Shown: positions 1 through 14,150 of the stretch, in pieces
Numbering within the stretch: position 1 is the stretch's first letter
How the letters are laid out: each line of letters begins with the position of its first letter
Assembly (NCBI GenBank): GCA_903813345.2
Contig: CAIIXF020000004.1
Coordinates: 30,881,986 to 30,945,985, forward strand
Source: Owenia fusiformis
Taxonomy: Eukaryota > Annelida > Polychaeta > Sabellida > Oweniidae
Reading direction: 5' to 3'
Length of the DNA: 64,000 nt
Translations under genes and position numbers: made by a program
Notes under the pieces: model-generated
Seen by the model: only the letters and a program-made list of their open reading frames with translations
The model's database searches: none
Told to the model about the DNA's origin: nothing

Positions 1-1810
1 GGATTATGACAGCAAGATTTTGTCGAATTATGACATTTTTCAAAAAGCAATCCCAAGTGGTCTGTACTTCTTTTGAATAACTGCTTACTAATATTTCCCT
101 AAGCATCCGAAAACCTAGATGAAAAATTCTTTTTAACCTTAATACGACTGTTCCGTTTTCTTTCTTCGTTTTCAATTTGACAAGAAATTATGCAGATCTG
201 AATTGCGTCAGACCATTTATTTTTTCAATGAAAAGTCCAGCTTAATAAACAAATGACTTAAATTGTTGATGTTTACAGCGGCCCAGACGCGGTTAAAGCA
301 TTCATTGTATTGGGATGTGTTTCTCATGAATAGCTGGTTTTATACGTGCATGTCTAAGCGTTGAAGTAAACAGCCTAATATCCTAAAGGGAGCTTGTTTC
401 ACTCAAATGCACGTGTAACCTGATAGATTGAAAGGCAGATAAAATCGATCTTCGAATTCAGCAGAATACTCCCCCCCCCCACCCATACACACACACCCTC
501 CTTTCTTCCAATACGTAATACTTTAAATAGGAACACCCTCTCTCGTTTGAGAATCTCTCAATTTGAAAACGTGTTGGTCCCTTAATTTTAATTTGCCATT
601 GACTTTCATGTGAACACCTGCCATTCTGAACACCTTAACACTTTTGATTGGACCCAGTGGCTTTCAGTTTAGACAGGTGTAACTGGAGTTCGATTTCCTT
701 CTTTTAAATGAGAACTTCATCCACCTAATTTTCTCAGAGCGCTCTCACACTCAGGGTATCACTACACTTAATCTGGAACTCCGAACACAAGGGCGATAAC
801 CGCTATTCTAGGGTATGCCCCTCAAAAATCTTCTCACCGTTCTAAAATAGGAAACACACTGCCTATTGTAAAAACATTTATCCAGAACTGGCAAGTTAAC
901 CACACAAAAATAATAAACTTACCGCGAGTGGTCGATCTTTTCGGAGTTAACGTTTGTCTGCAGATAAACAATCTAGATCCACTCGGAGTCAATCTTCGCA
1001 AAGATTCCTTTGAGCAACTGGGCTATATCCAAATCCAGTTGTTTCCTATCTGTATTTTAATGTTGTAATATCCAATTTTTATACCCTGGCCTTTTATTTA
1101 TCCAACTTCAAAGCCGTATGGGAAATCTGCTCCGATGTTCCCATCAAAGAATCTAAACTCGTGTATAAATTTGCTACATCGCTTTAGAGTTTACTTGCTT
1201 ACAAATGTTATATTAAACGGTGCTTGATGGATCCTTTAATTTGTTACTGCTTAAATCCGCGTTTGTTTGGTCCAAGTCAAACTGACTCGAACGTCAGAAA
1301 AATTCGATTTTTTATCAATAACCGAACGCACAAATCCGTTCAATGAAATACATACTTATTGAACCAGTATCATTGCCAATTGATCCTATCAGCTGGTATT
1401 GCATTTTATGTGGATTTTCTCCGCGTTCGGGTTTTAAGTGTTATGACAAGCTGAACGTCTATAAAAGATAACAGCGAGTGCGTTTGCTTTAGTCAATATC
1501 AAGATGGGATGAGTCGCCCTGGAAACGTTTAAATCTTAGCAATAATGCTGTAATATTCAGATCAGTAAAGCCTTACAGCTACAAACATAATCTTCACTAT
1601 ACTGGTGTTATCATTTACTCGTCTTAAGAAGCCTCTTCCGAGAATATGTTCAATTGTAAAAACTTGTCTTCGACTGAATAAAGATGTTGTCGATGTTTAC
1701 TATATTTGTTTTCGATTGTTTGCATTCATGTAAGACTTTTTTGACGGCTGTACATTAGTTTACGGTCGCTTGTTCAACAATTATCGTCTGCTCTGGATGC
1801 CGTAGCCGTG
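1..1810. other. Non-coding stretch, no gene seen
   Basis: AT-rich single-copy-looking DNA. I find no exon with convincing splice sites, no recognisable protein similarity and no RNA gene. A short C homopolymer lies near 471-481. It may be intergenic or an intron of a gene outside the window. Confidence 0.5.
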
Positions 1811-1985
1811 CAATAATCCTCTCGCATTTTAATAACACTCTTGCATTTTTGATAATCCTCTTGCATTTCTAATAATCCTTTTCCTTTTTGATAATCCTCT
1901 TGCATTTCTAATAATCCTTTTTTCTTTTTTGATAATCCTCTTGCATTTCTCATAATCCTCTCGCATTGTTAATAATCCTCATTTC
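1811..1985. repeat. Minisatellite of about 20 bp (ATAATCCTCTTGCATTT)
   Basis: About eight imperfect tandem copies of a pyrimidine-rich unit reading ATAATCCTCTTGCATTTCT, with variants ending in TTTTCTTTTTTG. The plus strand is strongly T/C skewed. No coding potential is evident. Confidence 0.8.
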
Positions 1986-3500
1986 TTCAAGCCTGTAAAA
2001 TAAAATAAAATTCTTATCACAAAAATGCAGAATCGATTTTTTCCATACCTTTTTTCTATAGTATTTCATCGTGATGTAAACGTCACGAGTATTTTTGCTT
2101 TAAAATAACCAATAAAACTAATCATTTATTATTCAAAGCGTTATTTTACAAGATAATCTTGCATTCCTGAATATTTGATCAGGCGAGCTCATCTAAAATT
2201 ACATCTAGAATTAATTTAGAAAAACACTTGGCTAATCACGTTAAAATCAGACAAAAGAATGCTTGAATGATGGCCAGTCAAAAATTTAATAGATAACCCT
2301 CGTATATGATGTAACAGTTCTTACGTTTGAATGTAAACCTCGGAGAAGTCACAATATAACAGCGTGAAATTAGCAACGCATGCATGCGTAAATCGGGAGA
2401 GTTTTTCCTGAAATCCTTGCTGAATTCATACTTATCGAGAGAAATGGCGTGGAATTGGGATGAATAAGGTTGTACTTTGAGTACGGGATTCCAGTTTTGG
2501 GTTTCGCGTTGAGGATGTGGCTCAAGTGATCTGCATACCAAAGAATAGAAAGCAGTTAGAATTCATCACTTACAAAAATATATTCACTTGGCATTGAGGC
2601 ATATCTCGTAGTGTATTTATATGTATAAGGCCACCTGTTAGACAGGCGTTGTGAATATCTCATCATACCCTATGGAAACTGGATAACAGGTTGAGTTTAT
2701 TTCAAGGGTCTGTAAGAGTCCATTACGTCGGTATCACAGAGTCAGGTGATATACTCTAATCCGATTGGTAAATAAGTGGTCAGCTTACAGTTGACCGTGC
2801 ACTGGATTGCCGGTCAATAGTATTTTGAATATCTAGAGACTCCTTGAGTATGTCGTAAGAATGAATAAGGCGACAAAATGGCACAATAAAAAGGAAAATA
2901 TGTTTTTCAATTTTGTTCCAGTGGACGTTACTTGACTGTTGGACAACAAAATACGCGTCCCAAAAATACGGAAGACGAACCTCAAACTACAGTCTCTGTT
3001 AATGGTACCGTGTATAATTTTCAGTATACTTCAATTCACTCTTTCTATATACCTCGGGGAATAAGTCACCCGCCCCCCCCCCCCCCCCTCCAGTCCCCCT
3101 TAACATTCTCGATATGCTAAATAACGAGGGCCAGTGACTTACTCCAGGCGGTCCAACTACAACGCATCCTAGTTTGAGACACCATTAACATTTAAAATCT
3201 CCGAGTAGGCAATAACGCACCGAACGAACCGCCACGGAGATATGCTTTGAAACCTGTAAAACAAACTTCTTATGATATAGTAATGTTTTACAATTCTTCA
3301 CCTGCCCTGACAGCATACACACGTAGCATAACCTCACACCTGACCACCTCATAGTCTTACCCTTTGATAACATTTGACTATCATCTCCTCTCTTCAAATG
3401 AGAGATGATTTTCCGATATAGACAATGTAAGAGCAGAGGATCGAGACACTAGGATTTCAAACTCCCACATCATTTAGATATGATAAATAGATGTTATTTA
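1986..3500. other. Non-coding stretch, no gene seen
   Basis: No supported exon. The only open frames are short, AT-rich and without recognisable domains. A C-rich run (about 18 C) occurs at 3071-3089. Confidence 0.5.
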
Positions 3501-3506
3501 ATGGGA

Positions 3507-4930
3507 GGGATGGAATATGAATTTTATTCCGAGGGCCTGGAAAATATCATATTGACCGAGGTTGATAGACCGAGTGTCAATATGATATTTTCCGAAAAAT
3601 TCCTATTCCATCACGACCATCAATAACCTATTAATTTTCTAAAACTTATTTTTAATTTTTGTATGTCATCACCCAATGATTGTGACATAGAATGATACAA
3701 TTTATCATATAACATTTTCAGAAATTAGAAATTACTGGGATTAGTTCTTATAAGGGATCTGATACGGGAATTTTGCTGATCTTTTACGGGATTTTCGCCG
3801 ATACGGGATCTGATACGGGATTTTTTTAATATCAATTTAATTCCCTGTTATTTTCCCGGGGAAAACATGTTTTTATGGAATAAATAGAGATTATCCTATA
3901 TGAGGTTCAGGATATTGGAATTATCCCGAGGCCAATATAATATATCTGCTCGAGGGCCGTAGATCCCGAGGGAAGATATATTATATTGGCCAAGGGATAA
4001 TCCAAATATCCTGAACCGACTATAGGATGACCTGTTTATCCCATACCAATCACATGGTTCAATTGGCCAATGTTCAGAAACTTAGCAACAAACCGTGGAA
4101 TTATTTTAAAATATTGATGTCCAGTTTTGTATTCTTGTCCATAGCCGGATTTTCCTGTTCAAATCTTTGATTATTAAAGGGGCATACTGCTTCTTCCCTT
4201 CTTTAAAGCATTTAACAGATCACGATTGTCTGCGTTTTTCTCCATTGTCGTTTACAGTATACGAACGTTACAAAAAAGGACCAATACGGGAACAGCGATT
4301 ATGACGTAGAGGGCAGATATACTATATCTGCCCGCTCGGAACGGGACGTAAAGCTATATCTGCCCGCTGATGAAAATATATAAGGGTTATGTACTGGGAG
4401 GTTTTGGATATAGGGTATATCCTGAGGGATATATTTATATCTCCCCGAGGGACCGAATGGACCAAGGGGAGATATAAATATTTCCCGAGGGATAAACCCT
4501 ATATCCAAAACCGACCGTACATAACTGGTGTATCTCATACCTGAGTGGGTTTGGGGTAGATATAACCTTTCCACCTTTTTCAAATGACAATATAGGCCTA
4601 TACTGTAAAAGCACAATTTATATTTAACATTTTTGTAATATTTCTTTAGTTCAATACAATGAAATTGTAACCTTTAAACTTTTGTAATTGTAAAACATGA
4701 ACTGTTCATAAAAAAATAAATTTAAAAAAAAATTCCCGGGAGCGGGATGGATATATTATATCTGCCCGCATTTGGACTGGAGCGGGACATATAGAATATA
4801 TCCTGCCCGCTCCTCAGATACGATATATATTCCCGGGTGATATCTACCCCAAACCCACTCAAGTATGAGATACCCGGCTTTATGTACCCGTAACACGTCC
4901 AAGTATGGGATAAATATCGATATTGTTTAA
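3507..4930. repeat. Cluster of foldback (palindromic) repeats
   Basis: Several nested inverted repeats sit side by side. One is at 3539-3593, with 18-bp arms (GGAAAATATCATATTGAC). One spans about 3894-4028, with arms containing GGTTCAGGATAT. One spans about 4385-4520, around GGTTTTGGATATAGGGT. A further pair of arms at about 4530-4566 and 4845-4875 (TACCCCAAACCCACTC) encloses the GC-richer GAGCGGGA and TCTGCCCGC blocks. They resemble short non-autonomous foldback/MITE sequences inserted into one another. Related phrases (GGGAGGTTTTGGATA, ACCCTTAT) recur near 41.2 and 43.5 kb. Confidence 0.7.
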
Positions 4931-7900
4931 TCATTTGTTGTAATTAGAGGGACGTTACACTAGATGAGGGAGACCAGGGTATTCTCCGAATTGTTGCTTA
5001 TTATAACGCCATATAATGACCAGCTGCCAAACATCCCAAGAATAATCACCTCAAAAAAAGCATTTTAAATATATATTATGACATGAATTAATAGAGAAGC
5101 AAAACGCGCTTGTAAACGATTTGTCTGTATTGATTGTTTTGGGCTGTAAATCTTTCGAACGGTCAGAAAATGTATTCATTTCAAAATATATGTATAGTTG
5201 TGCAATAAACATTTACATTTGTCTTTTCTACTTTAAATGGAATGGGAACGATAATCCTAACCGTCAGAACGCAGTACACTCCCCTTCATAAGTTTGGTAA
5301 AGGGACGTGTTCTTTTCTTATTGCATCTTTCTTACACAAAACATTATACATAATATACATACAGATCCAATCCATATACATTGAATGTTCGATAATATTA
5401 TTACACATTTATATTTAACAATTATACGTTGGTACGCTTTTGAGACCATCTCCATTCAGAGGATTTAATTTGACTTAATTTAAAAGGGACGTGTTCATTA
5501 GATAGCCGATCAAAATCAGTCTATGTTTTATCTTTATTTTGTTTCTAAATTACGATAATTCTAGAATCCATGGAAATCTGATTAATCCTTTTAAATTGCC
5601 AAACATGAATAGGCCTTTACTAGATATTCAAAAAAAGGATTTTCAGTTGCCAATCTTATGTAAGGGGGGTGTATACATATAAGCAAAAGCAAATTATAGG
5701 AAAGGTGAGCTAAAATGTTGCCATTTTGCGCTCTTATGAAGAAGAACTATGTTGAAGAGTGGGGGAGGGGGCACTAACGGGTCCACGGGGTTGGACTTCA
5801 AGGGTTCCTTTGCTCCCCCTCAATGGATATCAAAAATATCCCTCTTTGTATAAACATCTAGGCCGACACGGGAACCAATGATAAAGAAAAAGACTCCAGA
5901 TCACGTTCAAATTCTGACTTAAGGTACGATTAATTGATATTACCATACCAGGTAACAGTGAAGCTCAATCAAAACAAGGTTTATGGGTAAGTCTATGCAT
6001 TATACCTCAAGCGATTCTGCTGGTTTTGTTATCTTTGCCAATCTTCATATCTATATGGTTTTAACGGTTATATCGGAGATATAAGGCTCACTGTGCTATC
6101 ATAGAATACGTAAAATATCAAAACAAAGTAACCCAAATATTTGTATCTAGAATTTTATATTACATAATTTTCTAAGACAGGATAGGAATGTTAAGATGCC
6201 CAGTACGTATATGAATTATGATTGTTCGTTTGGGATTTACACTCCCCGCTATAAGATTGGAAATCCACGCTTAAAGTGGGCCTAGTGTGGTAAAACATCG
6301 CGGAATCACTCCAAGAAGCATTCGAAAAGCTTCGGATTCCAAAATTATTAATTTTATCGATAAATACGAAAATTCTGACCAGATTTAGACATCGGACTGT
6401 AATCCATACGATGAAAAGCCGAACGTGGAGAGAATGTGGTTTTATTCTTGGCGACCACTGGCGTCTTTAAAATCATCGTTTATCATGATTATTTGCAAAT
6501 GTTTGACTTCATTTAAGTGATGAAAAATCACCAATACCAACATCACAGGTGTTAAAACACGAATATACCATGAGCACATGCTTTGAGGATCCGCGTTGTT
6601 TGAACCTACCGCCGAGCACACTTATACATTAAGACCCGTTACACAGTCATGATACCGCCGAGCAAGCTCATTGCATCATCGGGTCTGCTTTACCCCCGTG
6701 AACATGTGTTACTCTGTTGAGATTGTGTTAGTTGCTTCGAAGTAACCTTCAATTGACCATAGAACCCGATCTCAGTATATTATGAAAACATTTTGAACAC
6801 TCATTATCAAATGCTTGCTCTAATTTATTGAAAAGTATTTAGCGAAATCGTTTTTTGTATATCGTAGACTCATCGGTTTTTTACCCTTTGCATTCGTTTG
6901 ACTTTAAATTTCTTAAAATTCTCCATCTTCACAACCTTTAAAAAAGTTAAAACGATTTTCTTTATTTGAACAATTCCTCGACAATTTGGGGTTGAATTAA
7001 GACTCGACGATGATGGCCATTGATAGTGGCCACGAACATTTCTAGTCGGAGGTTAGCTGAAAAACTTAATTCAGCGCTCAGGGTATACAGGTAGGTTTCA
7101 AAATGAGCAATAAAACCTCCTTAGCCCTTAAACACTCTCTTGATATATTTACATTTGCTTATTGACACGCTTTGCTTATGTCAGGAATTCCATGTACAGT
7201 CCTGGAACATTGAAATATGTTTGGTTCGAAAATGATGTTTTGAATCGATGGGAGGAAATGTCCGGGCACAAAACTCACTCACATTCAATTGTCAACCGAT
7301 ACTTCATCCCTCACACCAATTCACTTGATCATACTCAATCACACCCATGCGCTAACTCAATCGCACACACCCACTCAATCCAACTCACTCATTCACACTT
7401 ATGCTAACTCACGCAATCACATTGACTAATTCACACGCACTCCCTCACTAACTTACTAATACACAATATCCGAGATCAACATACCAACCCTGGTTTTGGC
7501 CAACGAGTCCCATAGAGTCATAATACATGACGCCCCACAGGCAAAGTCCCATCGAGTCATTTAAGGTCCCAGACCATAATGCCAAGCCTATGGAGATCCC
7601 ACAGGGCCCTGTTGGGCAAATTAATTAATCAATACAAAGATAACCAAGGTTGATTAATGAAATAAAAGTCCCAGGGACCCTGCAAATTAACCAACACGAG
7701 ACACCCTGTCATTCTACGTTACATCTTTCCATACAATAATATCAAATATAAACTAAGAGTAGACGCAAATGTGTTTATACAAAAGACTAAATACTTAGTT
7801 GTAAATCACCATAAACAGTTTAATTTGTTATTCTAAAACATCAAACAAATTGCTTGCATTTCAATACACGAGGAACAAATTAACGGAAAGGTTACAATAA

Positions 7901-8185
7901 TAGGTATCTATTCCCTGGGATGAGAGATACCCATTGTACGTTGATGATAAGTAATAGTTTGAAACGTATTTCGATATTGAAGCGACGTGACACAATCAGT
8001 TGTTGACGATGGATCGATGAATTTAATTTTATACGATTTTGGCAAATTGTCTTTAGGCAACTACCAAAACTACATATGTATCGACATGGTGGTAGGAAGG
8101 CGAAACTATTGAATCAACAAAGTAATATTTTTTCAGAAGTTTTTTAAAACAAAAACTGTGAAAATAAACTCGAAAGAGAGTAATA
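4931..8185. other. Non-coding stretch with a simple-sequence tract
   Basis: No supported gene. A CACTCA/CAATCA-rich low-complexity tract lies at about 7270-7460; the open frame across it (from 7162) is a by-product of that tract. The rest looks like unique AT-rich DNA. Confidence 0.5.
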
Positions 8186-8189
8186 TATC

Positions 8190-9887
8190 TCATTTGCTCA
8201 AATCCTCACCTATCCATCTTTGCCTCTCATTTAATCATGCCTCGCCTAGTTTTAGACACTAGTCACGTCCCTGTATGTGTCAGAGACTCACATTTGCTCA
8301 AAGCCTCACCTATCCATCTTTGCCTCTCATTTAATCATGCCTCGCCTAGTCTTAGACACTAGTCACTTCCCTGTATGTGTCAGAGACTCCCATTTACTCA
8401 AAGCCTCACCTGTCTATCTTTGCCTCTCATTTAATCATGCCTCGCCTAGTTTTAGACACTAGTCACGTCCCTGTATGTGTCAGAGACTCTCATTTGCTCA
8501 AAGCCTCTCCTATCTATCTTTGCCTCTCATTTAATCATGCCTCGCCTAGTCTTAGACACTAGTCACGTCCCTGTATGTGTCATAGACTCTCATTTGCTCA
8601 AAGCCTCACCTATCCATCTTTGCCTCTCATTTAATCATGCCTCGCCTAGTTTTAGACACTAGTCACGTCCCTGTATTTGTCAGAGACTCACATTTGCTCA
8701 AAGCCTCACCTATCCATCTTTGCCTCTCATTTAATCATGCCTCGCCTAGTTTTAGACACTAGTCACGTCCCTGTATGTGTCAGAGACTCTCATTTGCTCA
8801 AAGCCTCGCCTATCTATCTTTGCCTCTCATTTAATCATGCCTCGCCTAGTCTTAGACACTAGTCACGTCCCTGTATGTGTCAGAGACTCTCATTTGCTCA
8901 AAGCCTCACCTATCCATCTTTGCCTCTCATTTAATCATGCCTCGCCTAGTTTTAGACACTAGTCACGTCCCTGTATGTGTCAGAGACTCTCACTTGCTCA
9001 AAGCCTCACCTATCTATCTTTGCCTCTCATTTAATCATGCCTCGCCTAGTTTTAGACACTAGTCACGTCCCTGTATGTGTCAGAGACTCTCATTTGCTCA
9101 AAGCCTCACCTATCTATCTTTGCCTCTCATTTAATCATGCCTCGCCTAGTTTTAGACACTAGTCACGTCCCTGTATGTGTCAGAGACTCTCATTTGCTCT
9201 AAGCCTCACCTATCTATCTTTGCCTCTCATTTAATCATGCCTCGCCTAGTTTTAGACACTAGTCACGTCCCTGTATGTGTCAGAGACTCTCATTTGCTCT
9301 AAGCCTCACCTATCTATCTTTGCCTCTCATTTAATCATGCCTCGCCTAGTTTTAGACACTAGTCACGTCCCTGTATGTGTCAGAGACTCTCATTTGCTCT
9401 AAGCCTCACCTATCTATCTTTGCCTCTCATTTAATCATGCCTCGCCTAGTTTTAGACACTAGTCACGTCCCTGTATGTGTCAGAGACTCTCATTTGCTCA
9501 AAACCTCACCTATCTATCTTTGCCTCTCATTTAATCATGCCTCGCCTAGTTTTAGACACTAGTCACGTCCCTGTATGTATCAGAGACTCTCATTTGCTCA
9601 AAACCTCACCTATCTATCTTTGCCTCTCATTTAATCATGCCTCGCCTAGTTTTAGACACTAGTCACGTCCCTGTATGTGTCAGAGACTCTCATTTGCTCA
9701 AAACCTCACCTATCTATCGTTGCCTCTCATTTAATCATGCCTCGCCTAGTTTCAGACACTAGTCACGTCCCTGTATGTGTCAGAGACTCTCATTTGCTCA
9801 AAGCCTCCCCTATCTATCTCTGCCTCTCATTTAATCATGCCTCGCCTAGTTTTAGACACTAGTCACGTCCCTGTATGTGTCAGTGAC
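8190..9887. repeat. 100-bp satellite array, 17 copies
   Basis: Seventeen head-to-tail copies with an exact 100-bp period; the phrase CATTTGCTC recurs at 8191, 8291, 8391 and so on to 9791. Copies differ at a few positions (TATCCAT against TATCTAT, CTTAG against TTTAG, AAAGCC against AAAACC). The left half mixes variants while the right half is more uniform, which suggests recent local spread. Because 100 is not a multiple of three, the same 61-residue frame restarts in each copy; I regard those frames as artefacts. Confidence 0.95.
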
Positions 9888-12800
9888 CTCTGGCATTGAT
9901 CTATTCTCGAATTCCCATTTTTACGTTCATTTACATTAAAATCACGAACGTTATCTTATTGCGTTACAGATCATGCGTTGTTTTACTAAATCATAATATG
10001 CCAACAATGTCTAATGATCCGCGGTTTATGTTAACAGTGACATTCAAAATGTAAACAAAATTGCCATTCGTGAGTGTAATGTATAGATAAAACAACAAAC
10101 TTACGTTATTAATACAGCTATGCTGTTTCGCCATTTTCACCATAATTCTGGAGTGATAAACTTCTGGAACACACCTGTCGAATACACATTTGTATATTTC
10201 AATAATTCCTTGTAGAGGTTTCTGTTATTTCACTGTTTTCCCACTTTACTTCGAGTTTAAACCAAGATAATCGCGAAATTATCTTGTTTCGTTTTATTTT
10301 ACGATGCTGATGAACTTCAAAGCTCTGTGACAGCCACTAGCAAGTAGTTGCAAAACTAACACTTTCAGCGCGGAGAAAATCGAGGCTATCCGTATCAGCT
10401 ACAAAGCTATTAGGGGGGAATCCACTTATATTATCCCCTCTTTTAACACCCACTTAGGATTGTAATTACGAATACAGAAACGATGCGCTGGAATTGCAAA
10501 CGGATGAACAAGTCGGTGCTTTTCTTATTTTGTGTCTCTCAAAATCCCATAAAAGAAAGAAACTAGAAACAACTTGACCGATAACAATCGGACTTATATT
10601 GTTTGATTCTTGCGCTTTGTTTTTGATGAATTGATTAAAAGTCTGGCAGATGTGGCAACTCACAGATGGAGATTCTTTTATGTAGTTATCGAGAGAGTGT
10701 TTAGGATACGCTATAATACTTAGCGGGTTTTGCTGTATTTTGCGGCATGTGATTACCCTAACACTTTCATACAAGAACCCGGTCGCGTTTTGATCATTTA
10801 AGGACTCATCGCATCTATCTGTTAAACAATTAATAGCAATGTGTTTCTTAAAAGTGAGTGATAGAAACGATGTATTTTGCTCATATTTGACAGTTTATTG
10901 CTTATTTACGATACCAAACTGATTGCCCATAGCAATCTTCGAGTGCGCTTGTGTAACCCATGACCAATCAAAAAATACAATTATAGCCTCTGTATTGCGA
11001 AATTTGCGGCATTTATTAAATATTAATATTTAATTTTTCGTTTTCATGCACTTACACGACATGTTCCTTAATTTTATGCAATTTTTGGGGCAGAGCCGAC
11101 AACTTGATTAAGCTGCTTGAAAAATTTTCGGCGAATGTTTTATTTGCTTAGGTTAATCCAGGCAATGCGCCTGACTGAATATGCACCTTGAGCGGGTCAG
11201 AGGGCCCTCGTCAGATATTCCTAAAACTGCAGAATTCTGCATTAAAATGCAATCAGACGAGATATAAATAACTTTGTAATGCCAAAGAAAACCATGAATG
11301 CAATTACACGATCAAGAATAAAGTTTATTTATAGCCTTATAATCTGAGCTGAGGGTATTTTAAGATGAGAACAGAACCCCTAATTCCACAAACAACCTAG
11401 CATGAACCCCCCCCCCCCCCACTCCCACCAGACATATTATCCATGCAATAGACTTGTTTATATTGGAAACACACATTTTCTCAACGCATCCTACAACGTT
11501 AAGCCATACCCAAAAGAAGCTCAAATCTCCTAAATAGCCCCTCCACCCCAAATATACTTCAGTTCCCCATTATACATCATCGTTCAAAAAATAACTTATA
11601 AAAATATGCCACCCCCTGTGAAGGAATTAGAAGCGACTAAAAGTTTGGCTAAAGGATCATCGACAATTTCTTAGGAATTCTTGCAAGAATATTTTCAATT
11701 CCGTTCTCTCTTCCCAGATGAGTAAAACCAAGCGCAGTCAAATATCCAATACGTCATCGATTACGTAACGAATTAATTGATTGAATATAAAGTTACAATA
11801 TTTTGATTAAAAGTAATTACGCAGATAACTGATAAAATACGCTTCATAATTTCTGGACTAATTATTCGCCAAAATATTTAAACCCGGACATGACGCCATT
11901 TTCGTCACGTTTGTGTACTTTGTGAGCGCATTCCGCAAGTCTCGATAATTTGTTTGAATTCCCGGGAGTGACTGGGAGGAGATTACATCGTTCATCACTC
12001 TCTAAACGCATCAATCGCCCAACTATTCACCTCTAGCTCTGCAAACGGCGATTCGACTTGCTATATTTATGAATATGGCGGTATAAACACTGCGCATTGA
12101 TTTTTAAAAGATCGCGTGAAAAGAGTGGTTCCGTCTTTTTTCGACGTGACGTAATGATTGAACAATACGACAGCGGAAATACATGTTTAGAATCCTAGAA
12201 AGTCTTGCTGAAAAATACAAAAAAACGTAATAGAAAATGAAAAGTTCATTCAAAAGGAAGCTCGTTTTGATGTTCCTATTTTTGAATTGAATTAAGGCCT
12301 CTCCGTGCGTCTAACCACTGAATGATACATGAAATGACAACAATACGGATATCAAAACATAAACTGTGGTAATTTTGCCCAATCATTTGATTTTCCTGTT
12401 GTTTAATTGTTGTCAGGTTCGGGAAATTAAATCTCGGAAATATTATCTTCATAATGTTGTCCAATGGGAAATTTCTTTTCATCAGGAAAATAAAAATTAG
12501 GAAAATGATAAAATTTGACTATTCGGCAAATTAATCACTTGGATTAAATACCACTTATGCAGTATTATGCCTCACAAATAACAAATGGTTCATACTGAAA
12601 TCAAATGGTTGTTGATTAGACGTGTAGACGGCAATTATCAATCTTAGACATTTCTTGTATTCCCAAACGGGCACATGTCTTATAGAAATGTTCGATAGCA
12701 CTTAGCTTTTATGACACCATGGTAACAACGTCATGAATCTTTGATTTCTCTACGGAATTTGCCGAGTGGTCTTAGAATGTCAAACGAAAATCCCCGAATA

Positions 12801-13825
12801 AAGTTTCAATTTGTCCACTCAAAAGTCGCTGGTAAGTGTGATTAAACGTGCTCCAAGGCAAATCTTAGGTTTTGATTAATCGTTAAATGTTAATTAAATC
12901 AGAAAATGAATGCTAATGGTCCCAAAGAGAAACCGGTAAAGAGAATGACCGGTGGGAAATTTCACGAAAGGTTGAAGCGGTTTGAGCCCCAGAGATCTGG
13001 GCTAAAACATACGCGTTAATTTCTCGTCCTTCGCGCTTATAAATGGTGAAATTACTTTTTATTTCCATTTATTCGAATTAAGCTTATTCATTGAAACAAT
13101 AGTTGCGTTTACTGTGATGATTTGTCTAAGAACTGCACGTTTTTAATATTTGCAATTACGTTTCGTCTTGGCTATTCAAAATACCCCTCCCATTATTTTT
13201 GAACCAGTTCATCTATTTGTGTTTTTATATAATGATAGCACCATTTAGAATTTGTTTCGGAAATTTCAAATATCATTTTTGAAATATTATTCTTACTGTT
13301 AGTAAGGACTAAATACTTATTACAAATTATGATCGAGCAGTTTAAAGTATATAGTAAAGTGAAGAGTTTGCAATAATTCACAATGATATTTGTGTTGCCT
13401 CCGTCCTTAATTTTATTCGTGATTTCATTGTTCATTGCCTTCTGGAAAAATAAAGAATCAAGTAAGAAAACGAAAATCTAATGAAATGGTACTAATTAAC
13501 ACAAAGATTCAATATTCCTCAAATTTTAGTTTTCTGAAATACGCATCTACCGCGTTTCGTCCAAATTGCGCGAGATAACACCCCCCCCCCCAAAAAAAAA
13601 GATATATATATATATCCCAAAACGTTTCCATCAGCTGGAAACTAAGACCACCTTGCACTATCCATCAACAAGACTCTAAAAATACAATGTTTACCATATA
13701 TTTATCTATTTTGGTAAGGAGGCATGTGATTTATGGTGATAGCCTTCAATCGCCGGAATGCTGGTTTACTTTTCATGGTAATAACCTATTTAGAGTACAG
13801 CTCAATATCCCCTACTGTGCATTTG
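9888..13825. other. Non-coding stretch, no gene seen
   Basis: No exon, RNA gene or large repeat is supported. A C homopolymer occurs at 11407-11420, and a C run followed by A and TA runs at about 13580-13610. Open frames near 10.5, 11.4, 12.3 and 13.2 kb (minus) have no recognisable motifs and AT-driven composition. Confidence 0.45.
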
Positions 13826-14150
13826 TATTGTATTGTATTGTATTGTATTGTAATGTGTAGTATTGCATTATTGTTTTTATTGTATTGTTTCGTAAAGCAT
13901 TGTGTCGTATTACATTGTTTTGACTTGTGTCGTATTTCATTGGATTATATTAACATTGCATTACGTTGTATGGCATTTGTAATATTGTATTACATTGCAT
14001 TGTATTGTATATTGTATCGTTTGTATTGTATATTCGAAATTGTATTGAACTTGATCGTACTGTGAACACAACGTGACAACAATATATCACCCTGGCATTC
14101 ATTTTTATTTTTTTATTTATTTTTTTTATTTTTTTTATTTTTTATTGCAT
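13826..14150. repeat. TATTG pentanucleotide microsatellite and T-rich tract
   Basis: A pure run of TATTG units at about 13826-13852 decays into imperfect copies up to about 14045. It is followed by a T/A homopolymer-like tract near 14101-14146. The open frame through it is low complexity. Confidence 0.85.

Noticed and set aside
8277-9862. Repeated 61-residue frames (MSETHICSKP...)
   Set aside because: They arise because a 100-bp unit shifts frame in each copy; all overlap one another and no conserved codon bias is visible.
8190-9887. CRISPR-like array
   Set aside because: The units are contiguous tandem repeats with no unique spacers, in eukaryotic DNA.
13733-14065. 110-codon plus-strand frame over the TATTG tract
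   Set aside because: Low-complexity translation of a microsatellite.
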